Origin: Cenococcum geophilum 1.58 | Lineage: Eukaryota; Ascomycota; Dothideomycetes; Gloniales; Gloniaceae | Length of the DNA stretch: 64,000 nt | Direction: 5' to 3' | Assembly: GCA_001692895.1 (NCBI GenBank) | Contig: KV748188.1 | Coordinates: forward strand, 992,001-1,056,000 | In this document: piece by piece, positions 25,480 through 37,639 of the stretch | Layout of the letters: every line of letters begins with the position of its first letter | Position numbering within the stretch: the first letter of the stretch is position 1 | Made by a program: the position numbers and the translations under genes | Notes under the pieces: model-generated | The model's input: only the letters and a program-made list of their open reading frames with translations | Database searches by the model: none | What the model was told of the DNA's origin: nothing

Positions 25480-25905
25480 TGTAACGGAACCTTGTAGTAA
25501 GAACTACGATGGGTTCGTCAATAGGCTAGGTGTGTAGGAAATGCAAGTACAAAAGTCGATTAACGTAATTACAATTAGTGGAGTAGTTGCCCAACAGATT
25601 AACTCTAATTATATTCTAAGAATTACTATAAGGAAGGAACTATCTAGGTAGGGACTAAGGGTCCTTAAATATATAACCATACTCCTAAGAAAGTTGTTGC
25701 TCTATCTGCTCTATCTACTTTATTCGCTTTATAATAGATCTTATAGATTATATAGATTATACAGATCACGTCACGTGACTCTACTTACTATTTCTCGTTA
25801 TATAGTTCCACGGGTTCTATCCTAAACCGTGCTAGTATTAACTAACTAGCTTCTTCCAACTCTTCTCTAAGTAGTCGTAATATTATACTTAAAGCGTCCG
25901 TAATA
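25480..25905 (-). repeat. 3' LTR of element C
   Basis: 426 bp, TGTAACGGAACC to GCGTCCGTAATA (ending CGTAACA in its partner). Contains GTCACGTGAC with a CACGTG box at 25772-25777. Differences from the other LTR are nearly all transitions. Confidence 0.95.
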
Positions 25906-28900
25906 CTATCTCCCTCCTCTCCATCTTTATCCTTAAAGATTCTTAGTATCTCCAGGTTATTTACTAGAGGTATAATATCTATCTAATTAATTTAGTTAAT
26001 ATTGTTACTTATAATGCCTAAAGCACCTTCTTTTTCCTCTATAGCCCGTTGGTCTTATACTATTGCTATAATATTATCTCTTAGTAAGATAATGCCATCT
26101 CCGTATTCTTGTTGTGCGAAAGAGGGGCTAGTTTGCGTTATATTGGCGAGTCCTTTATCCCAGCAACCTTTCTTTTATTTAAAGTGCACTAAAGCAAATA
26201 TTTGGTTATCCTATAACGTTCGCTCTATCTCTAATATTAAATATACGCGACCTATTACTCTTAATAGTCGTCTAGTTCCCTAATTAATTTATCTTAGGGT
26301 CTTATGTTTAGTTTAAGGTAGAAAAACTTAAGGGCAATCTTGCCGCAGCGCTAGTGGAAGCCTATTGTTAATTCGAAGAATCTACTTATGCCTTTAAGGC
26401 TTAGTAGTCTGCCTTTATAAAAGTTTAGCGTCTTTAACACGTTCGTAAGAAGGTTTGCTTTAAGAAGTGGAAACTTATAAAATAAGGTCTTTAGGAACTA
26501 GGTAATAAAAGAACGGATTCTCCTCTAATAGAGAAGGAAATAGATCTAAGTAGTTCGGCAACTGTTTTTCTTAGGTCCCCTTTAGGTGACTTATTCTTTA
26601 GCGATTTTTCTTTATTAATACTACCTAACCTAATCTCTTCCAATACTCCTATACCTTTCCTATAACGTTCTTTAAATTCTCTAGTAGCTTCTAGGTAGTC
26701 TTAGTGTAGCCTATCCACTTAACTTCGTACTATGTTTTATTATTAACGTCCTCGTAACTAATAATCTTCGAAACTTGCTATTTGTCTTCTTCCTATCCTC
26801 TATATATATCTGCTTTATAGACTGGTGGCTTTATATTCCTATATACTGGCTCTAGCATTGCGATATACTATATAGGGTAGATCTTTATTTTAGCTGGTAA
26901 ATTTAACTTAAACGTAACCGGTGAAATCCTCTATATAATTTTAAAAGGTCCTAGTCTAATATAGTCCAATTTCTTACTTAATCGTTAACTCTTAAAATTT
27001 TTATATAGTAGTTATACTTTATCTCCCTCCTTAAGATCTAGTCCCTTAGATCTCTTAGCNTTATAGTACTTTTTTATTCTCTCTTATACTTTCTTTACTA
27101 ATTCTATAAGGTCTATATAAAGATTTATTAATATCTTTATTCTTTCTTTAGCTGTACTATTTATCTTCTTCGCTTACCGTAATAACAACGATATTCTCAG
27201 CTTATATCCATAATTTACCTTAAATAGTAATATACCTATTCCTTCTTAAGGTGTTGCATTATATGCAAACTATATAACTAGTAATAGCGATACCTAATTA
27301 TTTTATATATAATTAATATAATGCCTTAGATACTATTCTAGTGTCTAATTTAATCTTTCCGTTTAACTGTCTGTCTATAGATAATATACGGTAGAAGTTG
27401 CTGCTTAAACTCCTTACTCCGCTAAGAATACTTCCTAAAATACTACTACAAATCTTAGATCTCTATCCAATATAATTTTGCTTAGTGCTCTATATCTTAT
27501 AAATACTTCTTTAACGTAGATTCTAGCGACATCTTCCGCTAAGATTTCTTCTGTGCATATTATAAAGTATCCCCACTTTATAAGCTTATCTACTATTACT
27601 AAGATCGCGTTATAATCTTATCCGGTAATAGGATCTTTTAATTTTAGCAACTTAATAATAAAGTCCTATAATATAACCTCCTATAGTCTCTCTAGTGTTT
27701 TAATAGGTTGTAGCTCTCCATACGGCTTATGCCTTATTAGTTTATTCCTTTAATAATCTAAATATTCCTTTATAACCTTTCTAGCTATCCTTTAGATTCT
27801 GTTAATAATATACTCCTCCTAGAGTCTTAATACTAAGCCCGTAGCTCTATTATGTCCTTAAGTTAGTCCCTTATAGAAGTCCTTTACAAACTACTCTACT
27901 ATACTTCTTAGGATATACCTTACTTCTTAATTTTCGTATATATCCGTCTGTGGATCTTCTAGCTATACTTCTAGAATTCTTTACGCCTAAAAGCTTTCTA
28001 GTATCTTATAGACCTTCTCTAGTTTATTGTCTTCTCAAGTTGCTGTAATTTTTGGGTGATTATACCTAATTAATCCGTCTGTATTTTTTCGTAATAAAGC
28101 CCCTAATAGCTTTTCCTTATTTTATAATTTAGCTTTACGGCTTAGAGTATCTGCCCGCGTATTATCTGTACCTTTAGTATACTAAATCTTAAAATAGTAT
28201 TCCGTAAGCATCTCTGCCTATTTAACCTGTCTTTAGTTAAGTTCCTTTATTATTAGGAATCCTATTAAGTTCTTATAATCCGTTTTAACTATAAATGGTT
28301 TCTCTATGCCTTATAAGAATGCTCTTTATTCCTTTAATGCTGTAACTATACCTAATAACTCCTTATTATAGATGTTATAGTTTAACTCTAGTGGTATTAT
28401 CTTCCGACTATAGTATACCACTGGGTGCCATCTATCTTAATGCCTTTATATAAAGTACGCCCCTAGTATATAGTCTAATATATCTATTTCTACAACCGTC
28501 TCTAGTCCTAGTTAATAGATTTTAAGAACTAGCTCTTAGGTAAATAACTCTTTAACTTTCTTAAAGAGTTCTTTTTACTCTTCCCCCTATACTTATAGTT
28601 CTTCTTTCTTTATTAATTGCGTGAATAGTTTAATATCCTTTAACTACTACGCTATAAACCTTCTACAGTAATTACAAAATCCTAGAAACGATCTTAACTA
28701 TATAACGTTCTCTAGTTCCTGCCAATTTACTATAGCCTTAATCTTCTTTAGATCTATACTAAGTTAGCCTAGTTTAATAATAAATCTAATAAAATTGGTC
28801 TTCCTGGTAAAGAACTTGCATTTCTTAATTGCTACTAGCATCTGTTTTTCTTATAGTCTCTTTAAGACCTATTTAACGTATTCCCCATGTTCTTCCTTAG

Positions 28901-31900
28901 TCATTAAGTAGATAATAATATTATTAAAATATACTATAACAAATTTATCTAAGTGTTCTCCTAATATATTATTAATACGCTTTTAGAACATTACTAGTGC
29001 GTTTATAAGCCCAAATTGCATAACTAATGGTTTATATAGTCCTTCCTTTAATCTAAAGGCTGCCTTTTATTTATCGCCTTCCTTAATCCTAATCTAATAG
29101 TACGCCCATCTTAGATCTATCTTTATAAAGATTTACATATTGCCTATTCTATTTTAGATTTCGCTAATTAAGGGTAAAGGATACCTATCCTTCCTAGTGA
29201 TGCTGTTTAACTGTCTATAGTCGATACACAGCCTTAGTTTGCCATTTTTTTTTGGTACGAATAGTACTGGATAACCCGCTAATGACTACGATGGTCTAAT
29301 GTATCCCTTTCGTAGATTTTCCTAGATAAACTCTTTTAACGCTCTACCTTCTTCTTTAGTAAGCTTATAGATTAGAAAGAACCTTAAACTTATTCCTAGT
29401 TCTAATTCTATCTTATAGTCCTATACTACATATTCTAATAGCTTTTTACTTTCCGGTGACTATAATTTCTTACCGTACTTATAATATCTCTTTAGTATAT
29501 AGCTTAGTCCCTTTTCTGTTTTTTCATAGGTTGCTCCTACTTAATACTATACTAACTTGGCTTATTGTCGCATCTTACGGCGTTAAGTATCTCTAATATT
29601 AACCTAACCTGTAATCTAATTAATTCTTAGATTATATTCCTGTAACNAAGGNATGCCTAATACTGCCTTNTCCTGTCCNAATAGTAGGATATTAAAAGAC
29701 ATNTTAATTTGTCTTCCTTTAATAGTTATCTAAATAGGTCCTATTTTAAGATTAATAATCCCTCCTTTATAGGTTATTGGATCTCCTAAAATTATAACTA
29801 ATAGGTAAGGTTGCTCCTTTTATCTGTAAGGTAGTTCTATTCTCTTAACTATTACTAGTAAGATATGGTTTCGCGTTGCTCCACTATCTATTAGCGCTTT
29901 AAACTGCTAATCTTACTAATTAATCCGTAAATTTAGGTGTTGTCCTTAAATTCCTTTAAGGGTCTAAGGCTCTACTACTGGCTCCCTCTGGTCCTATAGG
30001 CCTCTACTTTTCCTAACTATTAGCTACTTAATTCTAGTACACTTAACTTACTCTTTAACCAATGCCTAGTTCGCTTTTTATCTTTAATATACTATAAACA
30101 CGTATTTTCTGGGTATTTCCACTACTGTTATCTGTCTAAGTATTCTTCTATAAGGAATCTTCCTAGTTAAAATACTAAACTTCCTTCCTCTTAGGTTTTT
30201 ATTAGATGCTATTTATGCATATATTTAGTATTTTTATACTACTATTTATCCGTTATCTAGTATATCCTTATAGGGTATTTCCGATTCTTTTCTTTTGGAT
30301 TCTTATATATTTCGCATATATTGTCTATATACGCAATCCATAATAATATGTAGTGTGCTAGGTGCTTTAGGTTAACTCTTAGCTCGTCTTTATCCCTAAG
30401 TTTAAACCTTTATTATACTAATCTAAATATTGCGACTTTATTTATAGGTACTAAGATGCGTCTCTTACTTTTCTAGTCCTCTAAACGTTCCTCTAGATCC
30501 TTTAACATTATAATTAAGGCTCCTTTAATATGCGTTATGGCCTTCTCTATAATTAGGTAGTCCTAAATAACTTTTTTATTTAACCACATATAGAAATCTT
30601 CCTACTTATTATTGTGCCTTTGCTTATACTACTTTTAGTATAGCTACTAGAGTGTATACGGTCTATCTATAAGGAAATATCTCTTTATTACTATATCGTA
30701 ATAGCCTTTAGTATATTGTTCCTTAAACCTAGTAAGAATCCCTAAATCCTCTTCTTATTCTAGTTTAGTAAGCTACTTAGCCCTTAATATGCCTGCTCTC
30801 GGCCTATTAGTAATTCTTTATACTGGTGCTCTATCCTTTATACGTCTTAATATGCTAGATTTCCTGTCTAGTTTCTATTCTTGCTATGCGATAATTTTTT
30901 GTCTGAACTCTTCTATAGTTTCCTTTAGTTGGCGCCTTGCGCTCTAATCCTTAAAGTTATCTTACTTCTTAATTTTGGTATTAACTCTTTAATTTTTAGG
31001 CTAAATACTATACTCCCCTAGTAAGTCTTCTAGGTCTATATATCTATCTCCTAGTCTAATCGCTGTTTACGTTACAGATTCTCTAATCTATAAAGAAGCT
31101 CCTTGCCTCTTATTTGTGGGTGTCCTAATTTATACTCCAAATTCTTAGCCCCTTGGGTTCGTTAACCCTAAGCTTACTTCTAACTTAAGCTTAGCTCCTA
31201 CCTTAGTCTAACTAAGCTTAACTAGTGTCCTTATCTCGTCTTAAGAGTCCTAGATCTCACTTATCTCGTCTTAAGAATCTTATACCGTTAGGAATTCTTA
31301 TCCCAAGCTTATTCGTATGTCTTTAAACTAAGCTACTACTTTACTCTATCGGTTTCTATCCGTTATGGGTCCTTAAGCTTACCTTATCTTATCTTAAGAA
31401 TCTTAGTTATCTCTTATCTCGTCTTAAGAATCTTAAGCCTTTGGCCTTTTGCCTTTATTAAGTGCCAAAGTAGTTTACTATCCTACTTCTCTTACGTCTT
31501 ATAAAGCGATAGACATTATATCTAGTGGGGTTTTGATCCCTACTAATATTCCCTATTCTATAGTGGAATTATCCTCTACCTCTACTATAATATCTCTAAG
31601 GTCTGCTCGCTCCTAGTAAGCGGCCCTTATTGCCTTATCGTTATGAAATGTTTCGCCTAGGTCGAATCTATTATCCTTAATGTCTAATCTGCGAACTGGT
31701 TCGTTAGTTCCTCTATATCCTATAGGTGCTGGCTCCTATAGCTAATAGCTTACGCCATACTTAGCGTCCTTATAAATTTGGCATGCGTTATTGTAATAAA
31801 ACGCAAAACTTTTAATTGAACATTCTTTTGTTCCTTATAGTATATTATCGTCCCTTTATACGTGTATATCGTCTACTAGTCTCGTGCCTTTTACTATATG

Positions 31901-31999
31901 GTGACTCTGCTTACTTTTACAGTCTCTAATATAATAACCCTGTTTTCTATAATTTATATAAGCTCCTTTTTTAAACCATTTCTCTTATTATAGAGTCCG

Positions 32000-32960
32000 C
32001 CTAAATGTCTTCTGCTATTAAGATCCCTGATTCGGCCTTTGCTCCTTAAACCTTTAATTACTTAATCCTTATCCTCTAGGTTTCTATAGTTTGCTCTATC
32101 TCTTATAGGCTTCTTTAGTACTACTTAGGTCTATTAGCTCTACGCCATACCATAATTTCTAACTTAGCTTTTGTTGTTACGTACTCTATGCCTTATATAA
32201 CTATAGAACTCTATTTTAGCCTTTCTTAGCCTATTCCCTTTAGTAGATCTAATTATTAATCTTAATTGCCTAATCTATTAGTTCCCTTAGGGTATCCGCA
32301 TCTTCTATTAGGATAATTGCGTCCTAGACTTTAGCCTTAAGTCCCTGTTTATACTATGCCATAAGCGCCTTATTATTCCACTTTACTTATATTGCTAGTG
32401 TCTGGAACTATATCATATACTTAATTACTAAAGTTCATTATATAAGGTTCTGGAGTTTTCTTTCCACTATAGTTGTTTCTTCTAGGTCTTTAAATATCTA
32501 TATAAGTTGTTCTATAAATCCTTCCCAACTTAAGAATATAAATCGCACGTCTTAGTTAGTGGTCGTTATTCCGTTTACCTATATCTCCATAAGGTAGGGT
32601 TTAAACTACTTAAGTGCTTTCCCTAATAAGAATAGTCCTACATAGGCTATCTAATCCACGGGTATAGGTAACTTTGCTCCCTTCTATAAGACCTTAAAGT
32701 GCATCTGCGTAAGGAATCCTTTAAGCTTTAACCTCTCTCCTATAAATCTCTTAATTAATAGTAGCTTAATTTTTGCTGCTCCTATTCCGTTAAGTCTTTC
32801 TTCTAATACTGCATTGTTAGCTATTAACTAGTCAACTATTTCCTGTAGCTGTCCGACCGTTATAGGTTACTATAAGTTAGTATCTGCCATACTAGTGTCA
32901 CCTCCTATCCCTAAAGTAGTTGCTACCGTCAATGGCGTTATAGTGGCTGTTTTTGGTGGC
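32000..32960 (-). pseudogene. gag pseudogene of element C
   Basis: Starts MPPKTATITPLTVATTLGIG at 32960 and continues with in-frame TAG/TAA at positions that are Q or W in related copies. It includes a retrotransposon-gag-like capsid region (GFLTQMHFKV, VKWNNKALMA) and runs towards the zinc knuckle near 31950. Together with A1 it allows codon-by-codon reading of RIP damage. Confidence 0.75.
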
Positions 32961-33006
32961 ATGTTATCTGACTTCTTATATTAATACCGTAACTAGGTAG
33001 TGATTG

Positions 33007-33432
33007 TGTAACGGAACCTTATAGCAAGAACTACGATAGGTTCGTCAATGGGCTAGGTGTATAGGAAATGCAAGTATAAAAGTTAATCAACGTAATTATA
33101 ATTGGTGGAGTGGTTACCTAATAGATTAACTCTAATTGTATTCTAAGAATTACTATAAGGAAGGAACTATCTAGGTAGGGACTAAGGGTCCTTAAATACA
33201 CAACCGTACTCCTAAGAAAGTTGTTGCTCTATCTGCTCTGTCTACTCTGTTCGCTCTATAATAGATCTTATAGATTATACAGATTATATAGATCACGTCA
33301 CGTGACTCTGCTTACCATTCCTCGTTATATGGTTCCATGGGTTCCATCCTAGACCATACTAGTATTAACCAACTAGCTTCTTCCGACTCCTCTCCAAGTA
33401 GTTATAACATTGTACTTAAAGCGTCCGTAACA
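33007..33432 (-). repeat. 5' LTR of element C
   Basis: 426 bp, TGTAACGG to CCGTAACA, the best-preserved LTR of the family. CACGTG at 33299-33304. The TSD ATTTT follows. Confidence 0.95.
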
Positions 33433-33595
33433 ATTTTAATAGTTTGGCGTATAGGCCCTAAGCGCGGAGCTGTCGCAGTACCTACTTAACGTGCTTAACG
33501 TGCTTATCCTTATTATTTAAGTAGATAAGAATATTATCTAAGTAGACTATATAGATAGTATCCACTAGGGTTCCTAGAGCTTTATAAATATAGCT

Positions 33596-33871
33596 CTAAA
33601 AAGTTATAAGGGCGTTAATAAGACCAAAGGGCATTACTAGGTACTTGAAGTGACTATAGCGTGTCTTAAATACGGTCTTCCATTTATCTCCCTTTTTAAT
33701 ATAAATCCTATAGTACGCATTACGAAGATCTAGCTTTATAAATATCTTCGCATAGCTAAGCCTATTAAAGAGTTCGCCAACTAGCGGTAGGGGGTACCAA
33801 TTTTTAATCGTAATCTTATTTAGGCGTCTATAGTTAACGTATAGCCGCATTATACTGTCTGCTTTTAGCAT
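33596..33871 (-). pseudogene. RT fragment of element B, cut by element C
   Basis: An open 91-codon stretch with the RT motifs YVNYRRLNKITIKNWYPLP, FIKLDLRNAYYRI and FKYLVMPFGLINA. The YLDN-type box and the AKLLK segment follow to 33438. There C interrupts, and the reading resumes at 25474 as KCIFYTKNVKFLGFII in frame. It is part of the B pol pseudogene, not a host gene. Confidence 0.9.
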
Positions 33872-36220
33872 AAAGAGAATAAGCGCTCTAGCAGGCGACT
33901 TACTAGGCCTAATCCAGCCCTTTTTAAGAGCACTGTCTAGGTACTCTTATAAGATCTACAACTCTTTCTATAAGAGGTTATAGAGGGGCATTTATAGTGG
34001 CGTTTTACCTTCTTCTAAGTCGATTATATGGTCGTACTTAGAGTTCTACAGTAGTATGCTTACTAGCTCGTTAAAAAAGATATTAATTTCCTCCTTATAT
34101 ATATCTGGTAGGCTAGGGGCTACGGAGGTTAAAGCAACTATTATATGGTAGTGTGCTTCTAGAAGCCAGTAAAGAAAAGGGTATAGCTAATATGCGTTTC
34201 GTAGGTATACTTATATAGAGAGTATATACAGCTCTGCTGCAGTATACTTAATAGTTTTAGGGTTTTAATCACCTCCCCCTTATGTATAGGTGATCTACGC
34301 CAGCACTAAAGGGTCTCCATAAGTACTCACTACTAGTAACAGCAGGTCCTCTACTATGTTTATAACCGGTATCTCTACGTCCGGAGGGTCTACACAGGTA
34401 CTCGCTGCTAGTAATAACAGGTCCTCTATTATATTCACAACCGGCGTAAAAAAGGAGTCTTCTGGCTATAGCAAATAGACTATTTCGCCAGCCTCAATAT
34501 CTACTAGGAGAGCGTTAAGGGTGATTATTTAGAGGCGTTTAGGGTCCAAAGTACCCTAGATAAACTATCTAGAATAGAAGCTAATTAATAGATCTGCTTC
34601 CGTAAGCTAATCCTATCTAAGAACTATATTATAACTATTAAATAAGCCACCCTAAAAGGTTTGCGGGCCGATAGTATAAGGGGTACCCTAGGAGTCGCTA
34701 GTAGTAACCGTTAGATCATAAGCATCCCAGATTATTATCTAGTTACTATTAAGGAAACATATAATAGGTTTACGTAAATATAGCGCGTAGCGTATAGGTA
34801 GGTTAAACCTATAGATGACGTCTTAATTAATAAGGTTAATTTAGTACCTATTATTATATAAAGTATATAGGCGGACTTTACCCTAGGGCGTATCCATCGC
34901 AACATATACCATAATGCGTTTCTTTTCTCCCTCTATATTAGGCCCTAGTTATAGTTAAAAAAAATACGCCACTAGGGCTTTAGGTTTTCCAAAGGCCGGG
35001 CTAACTTCTTTTTATTAGCCTGCTTCTAGTGGTCCTTACAGTAGCCGCCTGCGGTCCTTTAACTCGCGTACGTAGCACCGGCGTCTAGGGGGTCCCCTAA
35101 GCCATCCGGCTTTTAGGTGGTTTCCCTAGGAGTTTGCTTAAAGCGTCGCCCTTTTTAGGTTCTGTTCCCTAAACCTAATTCTATGGAGCCTGTACTACGA
35201 CCACGCTTCGTACGCGATGATTTACTGCCGCCACTTACGCGATCTTCCGTAAGCTTTGTAGTGTTAAGCAATTACTCTACACAGCGGATTTTATTAAAGA
35301 GGTCTTTAGCGGTTCTTACCCGTTAGGTAAAGTTCTATTAAAAGAGCTCTACTTATAGGTAGGCTGGGAGATATAAGAACCAAAAGTCTATCTATTGCTT
35401 AGGATTAACAAAAGGGGTATATAAGAAGAGGTCCTCTAAGCTACGTATACGGGCTAGGAAGATATTAAACCTTTAGTTCTCCTTTATAATAGCCGTATAG
35501 TACATTATAGCGTTATTAAAGCGTCTTACTATAGGGTTCCTAATCTAGTTCTGGACCATAGTCTTAAACTTATCCTATAGTAAAGGACCTTTATCTTTAG
35601 TGCCTAGCCGGTAATAAACTAGTTAGGTAATTGTCTTCTCTTTTATAAGACCTTTAATAGCCTAGCGCGTGCGTCGCTTATAGTTATAGTTAGCGTTATT
35701 AACCTTAAATCGGTTTTTAACTGCGGTAATCCACCGGTTAAAATGCTGTTAAGTAGTACCGCTAATATTGGGTGGTAACTTCTTAACTAGGGCGTTAAGA
35801 TTTGTTTAGCGTATACGTTCGCTATATAACTTATACTCTTTACTAGAGAGGCGACGGGAGGGCTTTATTAAATTAATAATGCTCTATAAGTTGGCTATTT
35901 TCTTAGCCAGCTTATCTAGCTCCTTTATATTAGCGGTATTAGGTAGGACGCTAGTAACCTTACTAAGCTCCTATTAAGCCTAGGTATATAAATTAAACTA
36001 GTCTCTAGCGTTTATAGATATCTAATTGTTTTAAGGTTTAGGAGGTAGCTTAGATACTACTAGTATACTTCTAGCGGTTTCGTCTACACTAGATACTAAG
36101 GCGTTTAGCAGTTATATCGTTAGCGTATTACCGTTAGGTATAGGCGTTAGTTTTCTTTTTAGAGGCATTATAGAAAAATTAAACCGGCTATCCTCCTAAA
36201 GGGATTGGTAAGGATTTGAA

Positions 36221-36445
36221 TATAAGGTAAGGATATAGATAGGGAGTCTAATAATTAAATAATAGGGTATATTATATAGACAGACGAATCCTTAAGGGAA
36301 AAGGAGGAGTCTGTGTGCGAGGTAAGAAAGGGTTTTCCCTAGGCACGTGCAGCGCACGTGCCTTACGGGTAAGTCACCCCTAGGTCGCCCTAGGGTCGCC
36401 CGTACCTTGCGGCTATATAACTATCTACTTAGGTTTCACCTAACA
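36221..36445 (-). repeat. 5' LTR of element B with CACGTG hairpin
   Basis: 225 bp, ending TTCACCTAACA followed by the TSD AAAGT. Contains a 9-bp inverted repeat around AGC, GGCACGTGC/GCACGTGCC, at 36342-36362, carrying two CACGTG boxes. Confidence 0.92.
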
Positions 36446-36897
36446 AAAGTAGAGAATAAAGACTTTAATAAATCTTTATAAGGACCTCTATTTTATAGTA
36501 AAACTAGTATAAAAGAAAATAAAAAGATATTATAATGCTAAGAGATCTAAGGGATTAGATCTTAAGGAGGGGGATAAAGTATAGCTATTATATAAATTTT
36601 TATAAGTTAACAACTAAGTAAGAAGTTAAATTATATTAGACTAGGACTATTTAAGATTATAGCTAAGATTTTAGAAGTTATATATAGACTTAACTTACTA
36701 GCAAAAATAAAGATCTACCCTATATAGTATATTATAATACTAGAGCTAGCGTATAGAGATATAAAGCTACTAGTCTATAAGGTAAATATATATAGAGGAT
36801 AAGAGGAAGATAAATAGTAAGTTTTAAAGATTATTAGTTATAAGGACGTTAATTATAAAATAAAGTAGATAGGCTATAATAAGACTACCTAGAAGCT
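36446..36897 (+). mobile_element. A2 fragment: integrase C-terminus and chromodomain
   Basis: Directly continues the fragment at 21181-21571 after removal of B and one TSD copy. It aligns with A1 from about 6150 to 6618 (YYNAKRSKG, LKEGDKV and the chromodomain ending KTT-K). It is cut at 36898 by a small inverted-repeat element. Confidence 0.85.
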
Positions 36898-37088
36898 GTG
36901 ACGGCTCGAACTATCGAATAAATGTCTCAATAGAGACTTGAATAAATGCTTGCAAGATCAAGCGAATGAATGCTATATTATAAAGATATTAAGCTAAGGA
37001 GCAAGAGAAGGTGGTAAGGCCATGTCTATATACATATGCCAAGTCTTAAGCAAACCCCTAACTAGGTGACGCGCTCTAGCGCCGTCAC
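36898..37088. mobile_element. 191-bp inverted-repeat element (MITE-like), 7-bp duplication
   Basis: Ends GTGACGGC...GCCGTCAC, flanked by AGAAGCT at 36891-36897 and 37089-37095. It contains no coding capacity. The right end is itself near-palindromic (GTGACGCGCTC..GCGCCGTCAC, 37066-37088). Composition is less AT-rich than the surrounding A2, so it is younger or less affected by RIP. The family is not recognised. Confidence 0.8.
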
Positions 37089-37444
37089 AGAAGCTATTAT
37101 AGAACCTAAAAAAACGCTATAAAAGAGGTATAGGAGTATTAAAGGAGAATAGGTTAGGTAATATTAAAAAGGAGCTAAAGATAAAAGTATTATTTAAGGG
37201 ATCTATTACCGGTATATAAGCTATTTCCGCCTCTTTTTAATTAGAATCCTTTTTAGCCTCCTTAGCCTTAAGCCTATAGAGATTTTACTTAGTAAGACGC
37301 TACTTCTTAAAACCCACCTTCTTATAACCCTTTTTAAGATAGATTAGATAAGCGTAAGCAGTCTATTAAGCTTTAAATACTTTTTACTCTTTAGTATAAA
37401 TCTACTCCCTATTATTATAAAGCTTTTATACTTTAGTAAAAGTA
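37089..37444 (+). mobile_element. A2 fragment: 3' internal region
   Basis: Aligns with A1 12990-13300 (AAAAACGCTATA, GGTATAGGAGTATTA, GGTTAGGTAATATTAA), RIP-altered and non-coding. It is cut at 37445 by a TA-flanked palindromic element and resumes at 43325. Confidence 0.8.
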
Positions 37445-37639
37445 CGTTAGGAAAAAATTTAGCAGCATTTTGCCAGCATTTTTAGCCTTTCGCAACATTT
37501 CGCAGCATTTAAAACAGACCATACGCATTAAGCAGCATCTAGGCAGCTATATATATATATTATATATAAATTTTTTATTTTTAGATAGACAATTAGATAT
37601 AGTATATTATATAATATACTATATCTAATTATCTATCTA

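Larger units (their letters stand above)
25480..33432 (-). mobile_element. Element C: complete A-family chromovirus nested in RT of element B
   Basis: A 7953-bp element with two 426-bp LTRs (25480-25905 and 33007-33432) and a perfect TSD ATTTT (25475-25479, 33433-33437). Minus-strand order: gag from ATG at 32960 (MPPKTATITP), zinc knuckle near 31950, protease (about 29900-29650), RT (about 29350-28680), RNase H (about 28500-28150), integrase (about 27900-27150), and chromodomain (about 26770-26690, YEVKWIGYTKTT). Many TAG stops; gag still keeps its start codon. The polypurine-like GAGGAGGGAGATAG lies at 25906-25919. Ns occur at 27060 and 29647-29703. Confidence 0.93.
21572..36445 (-). mobile_element. 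Element B: Ty3/gypsy chromovirus, split by element C
   Basis: 225-bp LTRs at both ends and a perfect 5-bp TSD AAAGT (21567-21571 and 36446-36450). Without C and one TSD copy it is about 6.9 kb. Minus-strand reading gives gag from ATG at 36168 (MPLKRKLTPIPN) to about 34900 with a decayed zinc knuckle near 35040, RT (33900-33438, continuing at 25474-25280), RNase H (about 25200-24850), integrase (about 24300-23450), and a C-terminal chromodomain (about 23010-22905, EVEAIV and YLIKWLGWPNKYN). Stops interrupt every frame. Confidence 0.92.

Noticed and set aside
26002..26283. 93-codon frame on plus
   Set aside because: Antisense to the 3' internal end of element C; A-family copies do not keep it.
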